Both the position numbers and the translations under genes were made by a program. From the NCBI GenBank assembly GCA_004764695.1, contig SMSO01000014.1:2245148-2309147 (forward strand): a stretch of 64,000 bases of DNA. The letters run 5' to 3'. The stretch comes from Schizochytrium sp. TIO01 (lineage: Eukaryota; Sar; Bigyra; Thraustochytrida; Thraustochytriidae). A model generated the notes under the pieces. That model saw only the letters and a program-made list of their open reading frames with translations. It was not told the DNA's origin and ran no database searches. Position 1 is the stretch's first letter, and each line of letters starts with the position of its first letter. Shown here piece by piece: positions 9,760 to 20,672 of this stretch.

Positions 9760-12700
9760 TTAAAGGCCGTTTTTGAGAAGAGAATCAGCCTCGCTTAACT
9801 TGCCTGCATTTCTTTGCAAGAACTCAAGAGCGAGTTCAATGCCCTTGCGTAGCTGTTCGTCTTCAACAGCACTCACTTGATCCAAATTAATATCAGGGGC
9901 CACACCGCAGTTCTCGATCGTCTGACCTCCATAGAATCGCAAGGTAGGCATGGTAAGCTCACTTCCATCAACTAGATAGCTTGTACGAGAATATCCTGTT
10001 ACGCCACCCCACGTGCGCGTGCCTACAATCTTGCCAAGGCCCATTTTGCGAAAAGTATTGGCAAATATTTCGGCATCTGAGGCTGTCTCGTAGTTAATAA
10101 GAAGAATGTAATAGCGCAAGGTGGATCCCAGATCAAGCGGAAAGGTAAAGGAATCTCCAAATTTTGGTTTGAAAACTCCCATGCATGATTTGCCCAATTT
10201 TTCCAAAATTGCCTCTGAGGAATACCCCCCAGGGTTTCCACGAACATCAATCAGCATAATCTGGCGATTTCCTTCTGCCAAAAAGTCTTGTGCAAAGCGC
10301 ACGTATCCTGTTGTTTCCATATCAGGAATATTAATGTATCCGACTGCATCTTTCGTTGCTGCATGGACTAACTCGCGGCTCTGTTCTACGCCGTCGCGAT
10401 ACTGTAAATGGGAAAGGCCTCGAAAACTTACGCATTTGGCTCGGCAAAGTGTCTTCACATATTTGGGTCGAGACTTCGTAGATTGGCGGTGCCCTTGCGT
10501 TAATTGACGTGCAGGCTCCCGCCGTTGGGCCTGCTGATGCTGCTGGGGCTTTTGCTTTTCGTTGTTTTTGCGCCGGCCTTTCGAATTACGGTCATCTCTC
10601 TGCTGTTTTAGCTGAGATTTTTCATTTTCCCCCAAACCTTGATTCTTTTGATTGGTTTTGCGCGTTTGTTTCGAGGACTCTGTCTCCCCGGATTTCGGAT
10701 CAGACACGTTGGGATATACAGCTCGGCGAGAGAGTTCTACAATGACTTCGCGTTTTGCACAGCCAGTCAATGCCTTCTCAAGAGACATATCATATGTGAG
10801 TCCAACTTGAACGCCGTTGATAGCCAAGATGCGATCACCTATAGACGCCTGCAAGGCAAGAGGCCCACGCAAATCCGCAGCCCATGTGACTCCCTGATAG
10901 ACCTTCTTTATCTCAAAACCATTTGAAAGAAGTTTTCCTTCAACCCCCAAAAAACCTTGCGAGCTTTCAACTTCGTAACGCCCTAGAACAGAAAAATCGC
11001 CGCCCCATGTCGCGATGTGGCTCATGCTGAATTCAGAAATCATTTCTGCGGCAAGGTCGGCGAAATCAAGTCTAGACCGTACATAGGGCAGTAATTCAGC
11101 ATATGCCTGGAAGATATGAATTCCTGGGCACGATGCAGTCAAGGCATGTGCCTGCTCTCGCCGGGCAAAAATTTCGGCTAGCATGGGAGCCCATTCGCTG
11201 TCAGGGACGATGTTGAGAACCACACGCTCTTCAAGATCAACATAACCCTTACAGGGTCTCTGGGCTTTGCTTCCTTCGCCATCGCCACTATCGTCAGGAT
11301 CAGCCAGTTCATCTATGGTCTCCTCAATGTTTGAAATACTAAAGCAATGAAAGTCAAGTTCTCCTTCGTTCTCGTCACACGTTGTAACGAGCATAGCCTC
11401 GCCATTGCATGGAATTTGTAGCTCATCAACGTCACCCGTACGAAGTACCGTTCGTTTAAGGGTATTCATATTAAAGCAAACAAGGTTACCAGCACCAGAG
11501 TCCCCCTTCCCCTCCACATAGAGAAGTCGACCATCGTTAAGAACATGTAGATTTCGGATGTCGAGGAGGGATGAAGAAGATCCTATATCTACAGGAATTT
11601 CAAAAATGCGAATAAGAGGATCTGTAATCTCCATAATAGCATCTTCAGCCTCTGCTTCCTCATCTTCCCTGTCTGCGTTTTTGTCGGAGCTACACCGGTT
11701 GTTTTCAGAATGATCAATTTCACTAGAATCGTCTTCCTCCTCCTCATCGTAATCATCATCGCCTTGGCTATCACCCGTTTTGGGCGCACAAGGATAAAGC
11801 ACAGTTGGGTCCGGGGCCGACGGGCAGAGTGCTCGAGCCATGATTGATACTGGTGTGTAACAATCTAGCGAGGTATTCCAAAGTGAGTCTTCGACGCATG
11901 CGAGACGTCGATTTGAGCTAAGAAAGAAACAGTAGTTGCAGTCAGGGTCCACCTGAGGACAATGGTCAAGATAACCTTGCTCTGTTGTGAGTTTAATGAG
12001 CTGATCCTTTCCGATATTATACGCGTAAATGATGCTTGCGCGACTTGTGTAACGAAAGCTAAACAATAGATGCGATCCACATGGGGAGAAAGTTAAATCG
12101 GAGATAGCATCTTCTACGTGCCCTGAAATAATGTTTGATACTTTTGTGCTGCCGTAGTCTAATAACAATAGCTTATTTGTTTCTGTAACAAAAGCCACTA
12201 ATGTATCAGTGGGACTTGCAACAGCCTCCACAGGTAGGCCTACCTGCCCAAGAGACAAAGTTTTACCTGCGTTTCGTGATGGGACGATTGCATCTGATTT
12301 GTTTACCTGCAGGCCGCCTAGAGCTGGTTGGGCTTTGAATATGCGAAAGCTCAAGAAGTTGTTCGGGTCTTTCCCATATTGAAAAGCACCAATATTGTTA
12401 CCTTTCAGATACATTGGGAAAACCAGACGAGCTTCTACATCACCATGGACAGAGCAAGGACCTTCCCAAAGAGCAGTCTCAACTAGACGCCCACGAACAG
12501 TTGCACAAAGGAAGCGACCGTCGGGATCAAGACGCACAGTCTCTAGGTCTGATGTACCATCCGTTACGATTGCTTCACGAGAAGGGTTTGACCCACGCAT
12601 CACAATATTAAGTGGTACAGGCGCTTCAGAACTAAGGACATTAAAAAGCCAAAGCTGACCTCCATACTGATAAACAATACGTCCAGATTGCTGGCATACG

Positions 12701-13560
12701 GTGGGATTGCGCACATAAAAGGGTTTTGCACCGCTATGGAATGTGTGTTGTTTAAGCGAAGCCTGGGTTGGAGATTCTAAAGAAACACTACACAAGTTGC
12801 CTCGAATTGTGACATCATCCAGCACAAAGTAGATCCGGCCCTTATAAACCACTGGATTAGCAATACACTGCTGGTCCAAAATACGACGTTGTTTACCATC
12901 TGCCTCCTTGATCCAAAGCTGACCTCGTTGACCCCCACCGTATCGTTTCCATGTTCCAATGTGAGCATCATAAGAATAGCGACCAATAACATTATCATGT
13001 ACAAAATCGACATTGAGCCCAAGATCTTCTCGCCTCTGGCAAGATAACCTTTGAGGATCACACTCGAAAACAATTGAGGAGAATATTGCGCCGAGGTACT
13101 CACCTCTGCGTACAAGTAAATTGGCTGTGGCTTCTGCAGATGTCCAGCCCACAATGGCTACATGGTCATATTGACCCCAATTCGTCACTCGCGTTGCCTT
13201 GCCTGTAAGTTGGAGATCGTGCAAATAGACTTCCTGAGCGCCGGATTGTCTACTAATATAGGCTACTGCACTGGCATCGGGGCTAACCACGGGTGATGTA
13301 ATGTCTCCGCTCGTTGTCAAACGGTGCGCGAGAACCTTGCTCTTTTCACTTAATGTGCCCAGCCACAGGTCTCCTTCGCAAACGAAGAGTAACTCGTCAC
13401 CAGCCAGGTTTGGCTGTGAGCAGTAGTATCCCCGTGAGGGCCCAGACTCGGCACCATTTGCCAGACTACTTGACATGCTGCAGGGTTCGGGCAGCAAAAA
13501 AAACAGGCGATGGAGTTTTAGTTTTCTGTGTGAATCTGAATTTGTCCCTATCATTTGCAA
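9760..13560 (-). CDS. tricorn-type serine protease (beta-propellers, PDZ, peptidase S41-like core)
   Basis: A 1266-residue homologue of tricorn, the large protease first described in Thermoplasma that trims proteasome products. The order matches: an N-terminal half of propeller-like repeats (about 30-740), a first core part with Ser847-His848 in MSHIATW, a PDZ domain (about 865-955, with GDRILAINGV), and a second core part with Ser1161-Asp1162 in TASDAEIF and Glu1216 in ENCGVAPD. These correspond to Thermoplasma Ser745/His746, Ser965/Asp966 and Glu1023, so the enzyme looks active. Two insertions stand out: an acidic run at about 590-650 and a Lys/Gln/Arg-rich run of roughly 100 residues after the PDZ domain. 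No clear signal peptide is seen; Met29 (ATG at 13476) is an alternative start that removes a short hydrophobic-basic lead. It converges on the small acidic gene and lies in tandem with the PX-like gene upstream. Confidence 0.9.
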   Translation of the reverse strand: MQMIGTNSDSHRKLKLHRLFFLLPEPCSMSSSLANGAESGPSRGYYCSQPNLAGDELLFVCEGDLWLGTLSEKSKVLAHRLTTSGDITSPVVSPDASAVAYISRQSGAQEVYLHDLQLTGKATRVTNWGQYDHVAIVGWTSAEATANLLVRRGEYLGAIFSSIVFECDPQRLSCQRREDLGLNVDFVHDNVIGRYSYDAHIGTWKRYGGGQRGQLWIKEADGKQRRILDQQCIANPVVYKGRIYFVLDDVTIRGNLCSVSLESPTQASLKQHTFHSGAKPFYVRNPTVCQQSGRIVYQYGGQLWLFNVLSSEAPVPLNIVMRGSNPSREAIVTDGTSDLETVRLDPDGRFLCATVRGRLVETALWEGPCSVHGDVEARLVFPMYLKGNNIGAFQYGKDPNNFLSFRIFKAQPALGGLQVNKSDAIVPSRNAGKTLSLGQVGLPVEAVASPTDTLVAFVTETNKLLLLDYGSTKVSNIISGHVEDAISDLTFSPCGSHLLFSFRYTSRASIIYAYNIGKDQLIKLTTEQGYLDHCPQVDPDCNYCFFLSSNRRLACVEDSLWNTSLDCYTPVSIMARALCPSAPDPTVLYPCAPKTGDSQGDDDYDEEEEDDSSEIDHSENNRCSSDKNADREDEEAEAEDAIMEITDPLIRIFEIPVDIGSSSSLLDIRNLHVLNDGRLLYVEGKGDSGAGNLVCFNMNTLKRTVLRTGDVDELQIPCNGEAMLVTTCDENEGELDFHCFSISNIEETIDELADPDDSGDGEGSKAQRPCKGYVDLEERVVLNIVPDSEWAPMLAEIFARREQAHALTASCPGIHIFQAYAELLPYVRSRLDFADLAAEMISEFSMSHIATWGGDFSVLGRYEVESSQGFLGVEGKLLSNGFEIKKVYQGVTWAADLRGPLALQASIGDRILAINGVQVGLTYDMSLEKALTGCAKREVIVELSRRAVYPNVSDPKSGETESSKQTRKTNQKNQGLGENEKSQLKQQRDDRNSKGRRKNNEKQKPQQHQQAQRREPARQLTQGHRQSTKSRPKYVKTLCRAKCVSFRGLSHLQYRDGVEQSRELVHAATKDAVGYINIPDMETTGYVRFAQDFLAEGNRQIMLIDVRGNPGGYSSEAILEKLGKSCMGVFKPKFGDSFTFPLDLGSTLRYYILLINYETASDAEIFANTFRKMGLGKIVGTRTWGGVTGYSRTSYLVDGSELTMPTLRFYGGQTIENCGVAPDINLDQVSAVEDEQLRKGIELALEFLQRNAGKLSEADSLLKNGL

Positions 13561-14135
13561 TGCTAATTTTTCTTTTCTTTCTTTCTTTCTTTACTTATAA
13601 TAAATAAATGTATCTTTCATTCGAGCATAGTATATTGATAGGATAATATGATGATTTCTGAAAGTAGGTCCAACTATCAGAAGACTTGCATATCCCAGAG
13701 ATGGAAGTTGCCATCGCAATCAAATGCAGGGCACTTTGTTCATAATCAATAACCAGTACATGGACCACATATTAAAAGGTAAGTACTGCAGTTTCGGGAA
13801 ATACTGGAAAGTATAATAGTGAAGTAGAGACGAATTTAGCATAAAATAAAAGAATGACAAAAGTCTATTTCATTTCTTACTACATACAAATGCAAAGTAT
13901 CAAAATTCTACTCAGCATGTTTGTTTGATTTATGGGTACATATACGAAATAAATGAATAAAGGAATGGTTGAGCAGGGAGCGGTCATTCTTGCGAGTGAC
14001 AACCCCAATAATAAGTGTGAAACCTCTTTCTTTGTAGAAGAAAAGAGCCCACAATGTTTGGTTTTGTTTCGTTACATGGCTTGGCTTAAATATCACAAAG
14101 CAAAATCACAGAGTTGAGGTAGCACCAGATACCTG
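13561..14135. other. short intergenic DNA between PX-like gene and protease gene
   Basis: AT-rich, with TTTC repeats at 13573-13590. It contains the 3' end of the PX-like transcript and the promoter of the protease gene, both on the minus strand. No gene is seen. Confidence 0.4.
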
Positions 14136-16298
14136 TCAGTTAATAGCAGTGGCTTCCCCTTCTTGCATTAGGTCTTGGTCTTGTTTTGCCAAGGCGTTGT
14201 TGCTTGTGCACGGTTTAAGTTGGACTGAAGCTTGTCCTAACACTTGACCAGTGTAGTTATTCATGTGGCGAAAAAAGCCTGTTTTGGCGGCTGGTGTGTC
14301 CGGAATTGAAACGGGGGACCAACAGTCTCGATCTGGGGAGCGATCAAAGAGAACAGTGGCATTAAATAGGGCGAAGCAGGAAGGCTTGCCAGCGGGTGCT
14401 CGGTGAGTAATATGATAATTGATTGTCCGGCCAACTTCATGGGGGCGAATGTGATCCAGACTCACCATGGTATTTTGTTTTTGGGCCTGGCAGCTTGCAT
14501 AGATAGAAGTTAGCTCTTCATCGTCGTCATCGTCATAGTCCGAGTAACAATCATTGTAAGCAAGGCCTGTGACAACACCATGGGTACATTCATCTGCATG
14601 GCTGAGGAGGTCATCATCGTCGAAGTCTTCATCGTCATAGTACTCATCATCTTCATCATCCTCGTAATCATCCAGGCTCAGCATGTCAAGATCAAATGTA
14701 TCCCCATCTACAATGGATGCATAGGATGACTTCTTATTAGTGAAGCGCAGATGAAAGAGACCAGAACCTGCGGAGAACATTGAGGCATCACTATTCTGCC
14801 GTGTGCGACGGGAGCCCCGGCTACGGGCAGAGCGCATGGATCGGTAGGACCGATAAGAGCGTAAAGACTGTACAGATCGCGCATCATCATCATCGTCGTC
14901 CATCGCGCATTGACCTCGGGGTCCGTGACTGTGCACAGAGCTAGCACTATACTTGCGGTGGTCTGCAGCCATGTTTTGCTCCTGAGCAACTGCTTGAGCA
15001 GTGGCCTTTTCTGCGGATAAATCGATGCCTCTACGTGAGCGAAGAGGTTCGTGAGAGTGTAACTTGTGTTCTTCATCTACTTCTTCCTCGTCGTGATGAA
15101 CCCTGGAGCCTGAAGCAGATAGTTTCGCAGCGGAGGGGTGGGACTTTGACTTGATAAGACTGCTGGAGCTGCGGCTACGGCTGTTGTCTCTTGCCTCATC
15201 CTCGTCGTCGTCCTCATCACTGGACTGCGCTGCTTTTGCGAGCCATTGAAGATTACGAAAACTGGGTGCAGGGGTAAGACCCGGGACTTCCTCGTTATCT
15301 GAACTCGGTGTGGCCGATGCGGGCGAGGTTATGCCCGGCTGAACGTGGGGAATAGCAAAACGTTTGTACGTCGTTTCTGCAGGGTTTTCAGCAGGAGAGT
15401 CTATGGAATCACCTTCATCTTCCTCCTCAATAACATGCCAGAGGCCGCGTTCCAGGCGCTCAAGTTTCTGCGCTGCGAGCGTAACGTCTGCATCGTGTCT
15501 GTTCATTGCATAGAGGCACTGAAAGCGCTCGAGTGTTTCTGCTAGAGGAGAAACACTTGATTTTTGTAACAGGGTACGGAAAGAATTAATATCCGAGCCG
15601 TGATTGAAGAGAAAGGTCTCCAGGTATTGCGCTATTCTGCCAAGGTGTTGGTTACGACCCTTGCGGAATCGTCTGAAGTAAAGCACGCGAGCCCACCTGT
15701 CCTCACGCTGCCAGCACGCAAGAATACCGTCCAGCCAGTCTGTAAGAGCGCACAGAATAACATGAGCTGGTGCTTTCTCGAGTGTGTTTGTGTCTGGGAA
15801 TCGTGGCACAGGGAGTTTCATCTTAATAAGGTCACGATCGAGCGCTCTAAATTCTTGTACAGACCGTACAATTTCCCAGCTCTGTTCCGCACCCTCGATG
15901 TGAGTCATTCGAAGTCTGAGCAGAATCGCTGACGAGTGTCTCGGGTGCAGCTGGAGGCTTGCTCTAAGAGTAAGTTCCTGCGCTACCTGAGTGTCAATAA
16001 ACCGATTCCAGTAAGCCACTGCTGCCGATCTCCTCGGGAATACAGCCCTCAGCATCTCATCATTATCGCTTTTATCTCCACTATCCTTTGCATGCATAAG
16101 AATGCTGCCGCTGCTTGCTTCGCTCGGACGCCTTCCTCTGCGTTTGCCAGCGCCCAGGGCGTGATGATGATGCATGTGTACGCCGTTCTGTTGTTGTTGC
16201 TGCTGTAACTTTTGTTGTTGCCTCGAGTACCACGCGTCTCCACCACTTTCATCGCCTTCACTCCACCGCTCCTGTCTTGACCTCCGCTCGAGCATCAT
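14136..16298 (-). CDS. PX-domain-like protein with long disordered acidic region
   Basis: A 720-residue protein. The N-terminus has a Gln run (about 27-37) and a His run (41-46). Residues about 108-232 resemble a PX (phosphoinositide-binding) fold: beta-rich start, WEIVRSVQEFRALDRDL (the position of the family's W-x-V-x-RRYSDF-like strand and helix), a proline-rich PVPRFP loop, then helices ending in a YLETFLF segment. This suggests a membrane-associated or sorting-nexin-type role, by inference. The middle is disordered, with Ser/Arg-rich repeats of the type SYRSYRSMRSARS and several Asp/Glu runs (about 370-600). The last 110 residues look folded again but match nothing I recognise. The frame starts at tandem Met codons. 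The PX call is by shape only. Confidence 0.6.
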   Translation of the reverse strand: MMLERRSRQERWSEGDESGGDAWYSRQQQKLQQQQQQNGVHMHHHHALGAGKRRGRRPSEASSGSILMHAKDSGDKSDNDEMLRAVFPRRSAAVAYWNRFIDTQVAQELTLRASLQLHPRHSSAILLRLRMTHIEGAEQSWEIVRSVQEFRALDRDLIKMKLPVPRFPDTNTLEKAPAHVILCALTDWLDGILACWQREDRWARVLYFRRFRKGRNQHLGRIAQYLETFLFNHGSDINSFRTLLQKSSVSPLAETLERFQCLYAMNRHDADVTLAAQKLERLERGLWHVIEEEDEGDSIDSPAENPAETTYKRFAIPHVQPGITSPASATPSSDNEEVPGLTPAPSFRNLQWLAKAAQSSDEDDDEDEARDNSRSRSSSSLIKSKSHPSAAKLSASGSRVHHDEEEVDEEHKLHSHEPLRSRRGIDLSAEKATAQAVAQEQNMAADHRKYSASSVHSHGPRGQCAMDDDDDDARSVQSLRSYRSYRSMRSARSRGSRRTRQNSDASMFSAGSGLFHLRFTNKKSSYASIVDGDTFDLDMLSLDDYEDDEDDEYYDDEDFDDDDLLSHADECTHGVVTGLAYNDCYSDYDDDDDEELTSIYASCQAQKQNTMVSLDHIRPHEVGRTINYHITHRAPAGKPSCFALFNATVLFDRSPDRDCWSPVSIPDTPAAKTGFFRHMNNYTGQVLGQASVQLKPCTSNNALAKQDQDLMQEGEATAIN

Positions 16299-16914
16299 GA
16301 TGGCTTTTGCTGGTCCTCAACTTTATATTGTATCGCAGTTTCCACAACTCTCAATGACTAGGACGACAAAAAGAGGAAAAAAGAGAACAGCCTTTCTTAT
16401 TCTTTCTTTCCTTCTTTCTCCACCAAAACAAAACGCAGCTGGACAAAGAACACAGAGAACACAAAGAGAACGCCCTTGGCTGCTCTTGTTTAAAAGAGAG
16501 ACAATGAGAGGGCTCTGCACTCTATGGAATATGTGATGGAGGCCTGCGAGGCTGCGGCCTTTGCTTGCGTTCTCCGCTCCTCGGGCCTGCTGCGTTGGCT
16601 TCTGGCGCTAGCTGTGTCGCTACACAGTGCTGCTGCTCCTCCGCAGAGCTCAAGGGCCTAGGAGCGCGTCCAAGTTAGGCACCTCCGGAGTGGCTTTGGC
16701 TGCGGCTGCCGCCGCTCCGGGGATCCGATGAAATGAGTAGAGATGGGTCGACCGAGCAGGACGGCGAGTGGGGAAAAGGAAGCTGGTTTGAAGCGATAAG
16801 TACCAGCCTGCCGGTCTCGCTGAGTGAGCTCGCGCTCGAAGCGCCAGGACGAAGGCAGCGCGGGTCGCAGGCGCGGAGGCGAGCGGGTCTGCCGCAGCTG
16901 CTATTTCTGATTTA

Positions 16915-16970
16915 AAAAAGAAAGAAAGAAAGTAAGTAAGTAGGTAAGAAAGTAAGTAAGTAAGTAAGTA
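16915..16970. repeat. (AAAG)n/(AAGT)n microsatellite
   Basis: GAAA units pass directly into AAGT units with a few variants, as expected from point mutation of a single array followed by slippage. Confidence 0.85.
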
Positions 16971-17230
16971 ACCATTCTACTCTCCTTCTATTGATTTGTT
17001 ACTTATAGTTTTTGTTATTGTTTTTAATTAATACTAAAATACACTAAAATAAAATAGAATAGGAAAGTTTTTTTGTTTGTTTTTTAATATTTTCTTTCTG
17101 CTGCTGTTAGAGAAATGATTTTTTTTCAAGTTGCTTCCTGCCTAGAGTACTACGTAAGCAACCTACAATACAATTAGTCGAAGCAAAATATTTATTTATT
17201 GATTGAATTATTTCACTATTTCACTATTTA

Positions 17231-17251
17231 TTTTCATTTTCAAAATGAAAA
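17231..17251. repeat. perfect 10-bp inverted repeat in an AT-rich patch
   Basis: TTTTCATTTT, one spacer base (C at 17241), then AAAATGAAAA. The arms are perfectly complementary and could form a hairpin or cruciform. It sits at the edge of the AT-rich patch at 16980-17260. Confidence 0.8.
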
Positions 17252-17920
17252 ACTAATAAAGTGCAGAGATAAAGTTAAACACAGAAAAAAGAAACTCGGA
17301 TAGATGGGAACACCGGCGTGAAGTTAGAGTCCTTCGAGGATCTTCGCGATAGTCCTCAGCGCAGATCGGCGTATAAATCTCCGTGTCCTGAAGAAGGCAT
17401 CCGCCAAGCAAGCTAGAGCAAACCGCCTTTATCCACGCCGGCCAGCATCGACACCGAGGACGGGTCGAGAGAAGTTTCCTCATTGCAAAGTGACGTCATT
17501 CTCTGTAAGATGGCCGCCGGTCGCATAGGCGTCCGCTACCCATGCCTAGGGCCAGGGACTCATAGTACCTGGTAGTTAGTAACTAACTAACCAAGATGAT
17601 GGTGCTCTAAAAAGTAAGTAAGGATTAGGAAGAAGCTCTTACTGGCTACTGCTACTGCTGCCGTAGAGGCTCATAGAGCAGCTTTACTAGCGAGTCCTAG
17701 GACCGCACTTGTGACTGTTCTGTTCTCTCACACGCACACAGAAAAGCGATGGCAACAGCAGCTTGTCTCTATTATGCTTACTGAGCTTCGAAGTGAGCGA
17801 GAGCTTGCGTTCTCAGGTCTCGCTTCGTAGAACAACCTTCTGAACAAGCACTCCCTCCAGCAGGCGGCAGGTCACCTCGACCTCTTGAAACCCGCCCTGC
17901 CTTGAAGCCTGGCTTGGAAC

Positions 17921-17996
17921 AAATAGAAACAAGCAAACAAAGAAACAAATAAACAAGCAAACAAATAGAAACAGCAAACAAATAAACAAGCAAACG
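17921..17996. repeat. degenerate (AAAC/AAAT)n tract
   Basis: CAAACAAA-type units broken by GAAAC and AAAT variants. The reverse complement is rich in TTTG, like the array at 19745-19834. Confidence 0.75.
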
Positions 17997-18342
17997 AAGA
18001 TGTTCTTTTGGCCAGCAGAGGAAAGCAAAGTGTGAGACGGAAAGCAAAGCAGAGCTTAAAGTACGCTTGTTTTTCACGCCTGCTGTCGATAAAAGAGAGA
18101 AGAAGTTTTCAAGAAGTTAATCAATGCTTTGTTGTGGTTGTTCTTGTGAGGTTTTTCAGGTTAGGACCGCCCCTACTGCGTCTAGCATTGGTTTTCTTTT
18201 GGGTAGAGAAGCACTCACGACATGGAAGAAAGACCTCGCCGTAGCACTGACAGCGGCAGGAGCTAGCACCCAGCTACGGAGAGCGCTAGCAGATGTCTTT
18301 TGAAAAAACAAGAGCACCCGCGAAGCTGATGTTGTGGCAGCG

Positions 18343-18427
18343 CATACATACATACATACATACATACATACATACATACATACATACATACATACATACA
18401 TACATACATACATACATACATACATAC
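18343..18427. repeat. (CATA)n microsatellite, about 21 units
   Basis: An uninterrupted CATA array of about 85 bp. Translating it gives artefactual Met-Tyr-Val-Cys or Thr-Tyr-Ile-His repeats, so frames crossing it should be ignored. Confidence 0.95.
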
Positions 18428-19744
18428 CTAGGTACTACGTTGGGAAAAGGCCAGAACTAACTTTTAATTCTGCAGGTACCTTTGATGCATGCATGCGTGC
18501 ATTGCTTGCTTTTGCGATGGCGTTTGCAGGTTTTGCGTTACGTGGACACACGAGAAACCCAAGCGCGACAGTGATAAGCATCCGCTTCACAGCCGCACGG
18601 CTCTCCCTACAAAGGCATACTGACTGCACGTGCCGATGCGAATGAGATATCTTATCTTCGTCTTCGTTGGAATCTCGTTTCTGATGAATGCGTGCTGATC
18701 AAGCTTACACATTCGCCGACGGTTTGGCTTAATTCGCGGCGCTCATTCAGCTTATGAGAACCCGACTCGAGCTTTGACTCGATACTTTCTGCCCAAGCCC
18801 TGCTTCACCACGAGTCGATTGTGTTTATTTGTCTTCCTTCCGCTGTGTTGAAATTCGTCAAGCGGCGCCCAGCTTGATTTCCCGTTATGATCTCACCAAT
18901 GGCATTTGCACCTACGAGCTGCAAATTTGCATATACTACAATCGCTCTGGAATCGAAGAGCTCTGGCGCACTGGCCGTCGCTGCTCTTCAGATCGTGCCC
19001 ATAATACATGCTCCGCTCGCTTGCCTTCATCCAGGTGTATATCATCATCAGCAAGGCACGCCTCCGCCAACTCCAGCGCACCGCTTGGGCCCTCCAACGT
19101 GAGCGTCGCTCGCGATCGCAGACTTATTTCCTTTCTGACATCAGACGATTATGCGCTGTCAATGTCGTTCTCATTTCCACTGTCCAAGCTATTATACCTT
19201 TTCTTTTCTTTCCTTTTCTTTAAAAAATATAATTTTGAACAGAGGCTCTACTTAGAAGACTTTTATTTATCTTTTATTTATTTATTTAATTTTTATTTTC
19301 CAATGAGAGGGGGGAAAGATCGAATAAAGCCAACTTTTGTGAGAGAAGATTTGGATGCTCCATTGGTCTCCGCTCCAATAGTAATCAGAGTGAACTTCTA
19401 CATCCGACAGACAGGCACGTGTCCCAGACTCCCCGAGGACCCCTCTTATCCGCGAGCACCTAGGCTTTCTCACCTACAAGCCCGAGACATCCTGGTGTAC
19501 CCTGTGACTCCTGCACAACTGTGGCCTTTTCTGCTGGTCTCAAATTGACTCGCCATCATAAAACATGGACACGGCCAAAAAATCGGCGACTTTTTGCCCT
19601 TTTCGCCCTCTCTTTCCACGAGGAGGCTGCTGCTCGTCGGAGAGTAGGCCTCCCTGGGCGCCCGAAGGTGGCCTCGAAAAGCCGATTTCCGAGCGAGCTG
19701 AAGCGCCGCAGTGACGGAGGCTCGCGCTCGAAACTTGCCGCTCT

Positions 19745-19834
19745 TATTTGTTTGTTTGTTTGTTTGTTTGTTTGTTTGTTTGTTTTGTTTATTTGTTTTG
19801 TTTATTTGTTTGTTTGTTTGTTTTGTTTTGTTTC
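19745..19834. repeat. (TTTG)n microsatellite with variants
   Basis: TTTG units with interspersed TTTTG and TTTA variants. It creates spurious Phe/Val/Cys/Leu-rich frames. Confidence 0.9.
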
Positions 19835-20228
19835 TTCCTGTTCCCAGTCATCCCAAGAGCTCCGCCAAAGGATTTTTAGTTCTTGGAGGATCACGTGGTA
19901 GCGATACGAAAGCGGCTAGAGTATCGCCTAGCAATCCTGTTAGCTGGAGGCAGGGTCGTGGCAGCGCTGGCTAAGAGATTGATAGTCCCCGTAGGAGCTT
20001 TGGGGAGAAACAAATTGCCTTGTGAAGTGCACGTGGCAAGGGTGTTGGTTCAATGCATGTCAACACGAAGGTTAGTTAGGCGTAGTATGTGCATCTGAAG
20101 GATGTGTTTATTTCTTTTACTTTTTATTTCTTTTCTTTTTTTTTCCTTTTCTTTTAAACAAGAATGAAGGAAGCGGCTTTCGCACTCTTTTAGCTCCTTT
20201 TGATGTGTTCTTTAGCTCATGTTCGAAA

Positions 20229-20256
20229 GTTTTCTTTTCTTTTCTTTTCTTTTTTG
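20229..20256. repeat. (TTTTC)n microsatellite
   Basis: About five TTTTC units within a longer pyrimidine tract. Confidence 0.85.
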
Positions 20257-20622
20257 TAAAGGGAGGAAAAGGAGAACTGCCTACTAGATGGAAGGAACTG
20301 CACAATATAAAAGTTGAGGCTGCGGCTGCGCAGCGATCGAGCGATTTATGTAGAGATCAATATATATTGAACTCCGTTTTGGCTTTGGCGAGGTACCGTG
20401 CCGGTTTAATCACAGCAATCCTCAAGTATCCAATGAAAAGCCAAAACCGACATCTTTCTTCAACAGAACGAAACAAACAAAGATGCTTTCTTTCAAAAAG
20501 GTTTACTTTTTTAAAAAATACGATTTAACTTTTACATTTTCATCTAATTCATCTTTTAAAAAACTCACACTCCATAAATCATACATCAATGAAACACTTT
20601 TTCCAACTTGTAGAAGGTCCAA

Positions 20623-20672
20623 TCTTTTCTCTTTTCCTTTCTTTTCCTTTCTTTTCCTTTCCTTTCTTTTCT
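20623..20672. repeat. CTTTTCCTTT-type pyrimidine repeat
   Basis: Alternating TTTTC and TTTCC pentamers form a decamer-like higher-order repeat; all bases are pyrimidine on the plus strand. Confidence 0.85.

Noticed and set aside
18343-18427. Regular direct repeats that might suggest a CRISPR array
   Set aside because: Units are 4 bp and contiguous without spacers; it is a microsatellite, as are the other arrays.
18829-19548. Plus-strand frame of 239 codons
   Set aside because: It runs through T-rich low-complexity DNA, giving a Phe/Tyr-rich middle, and has no recognisable features.
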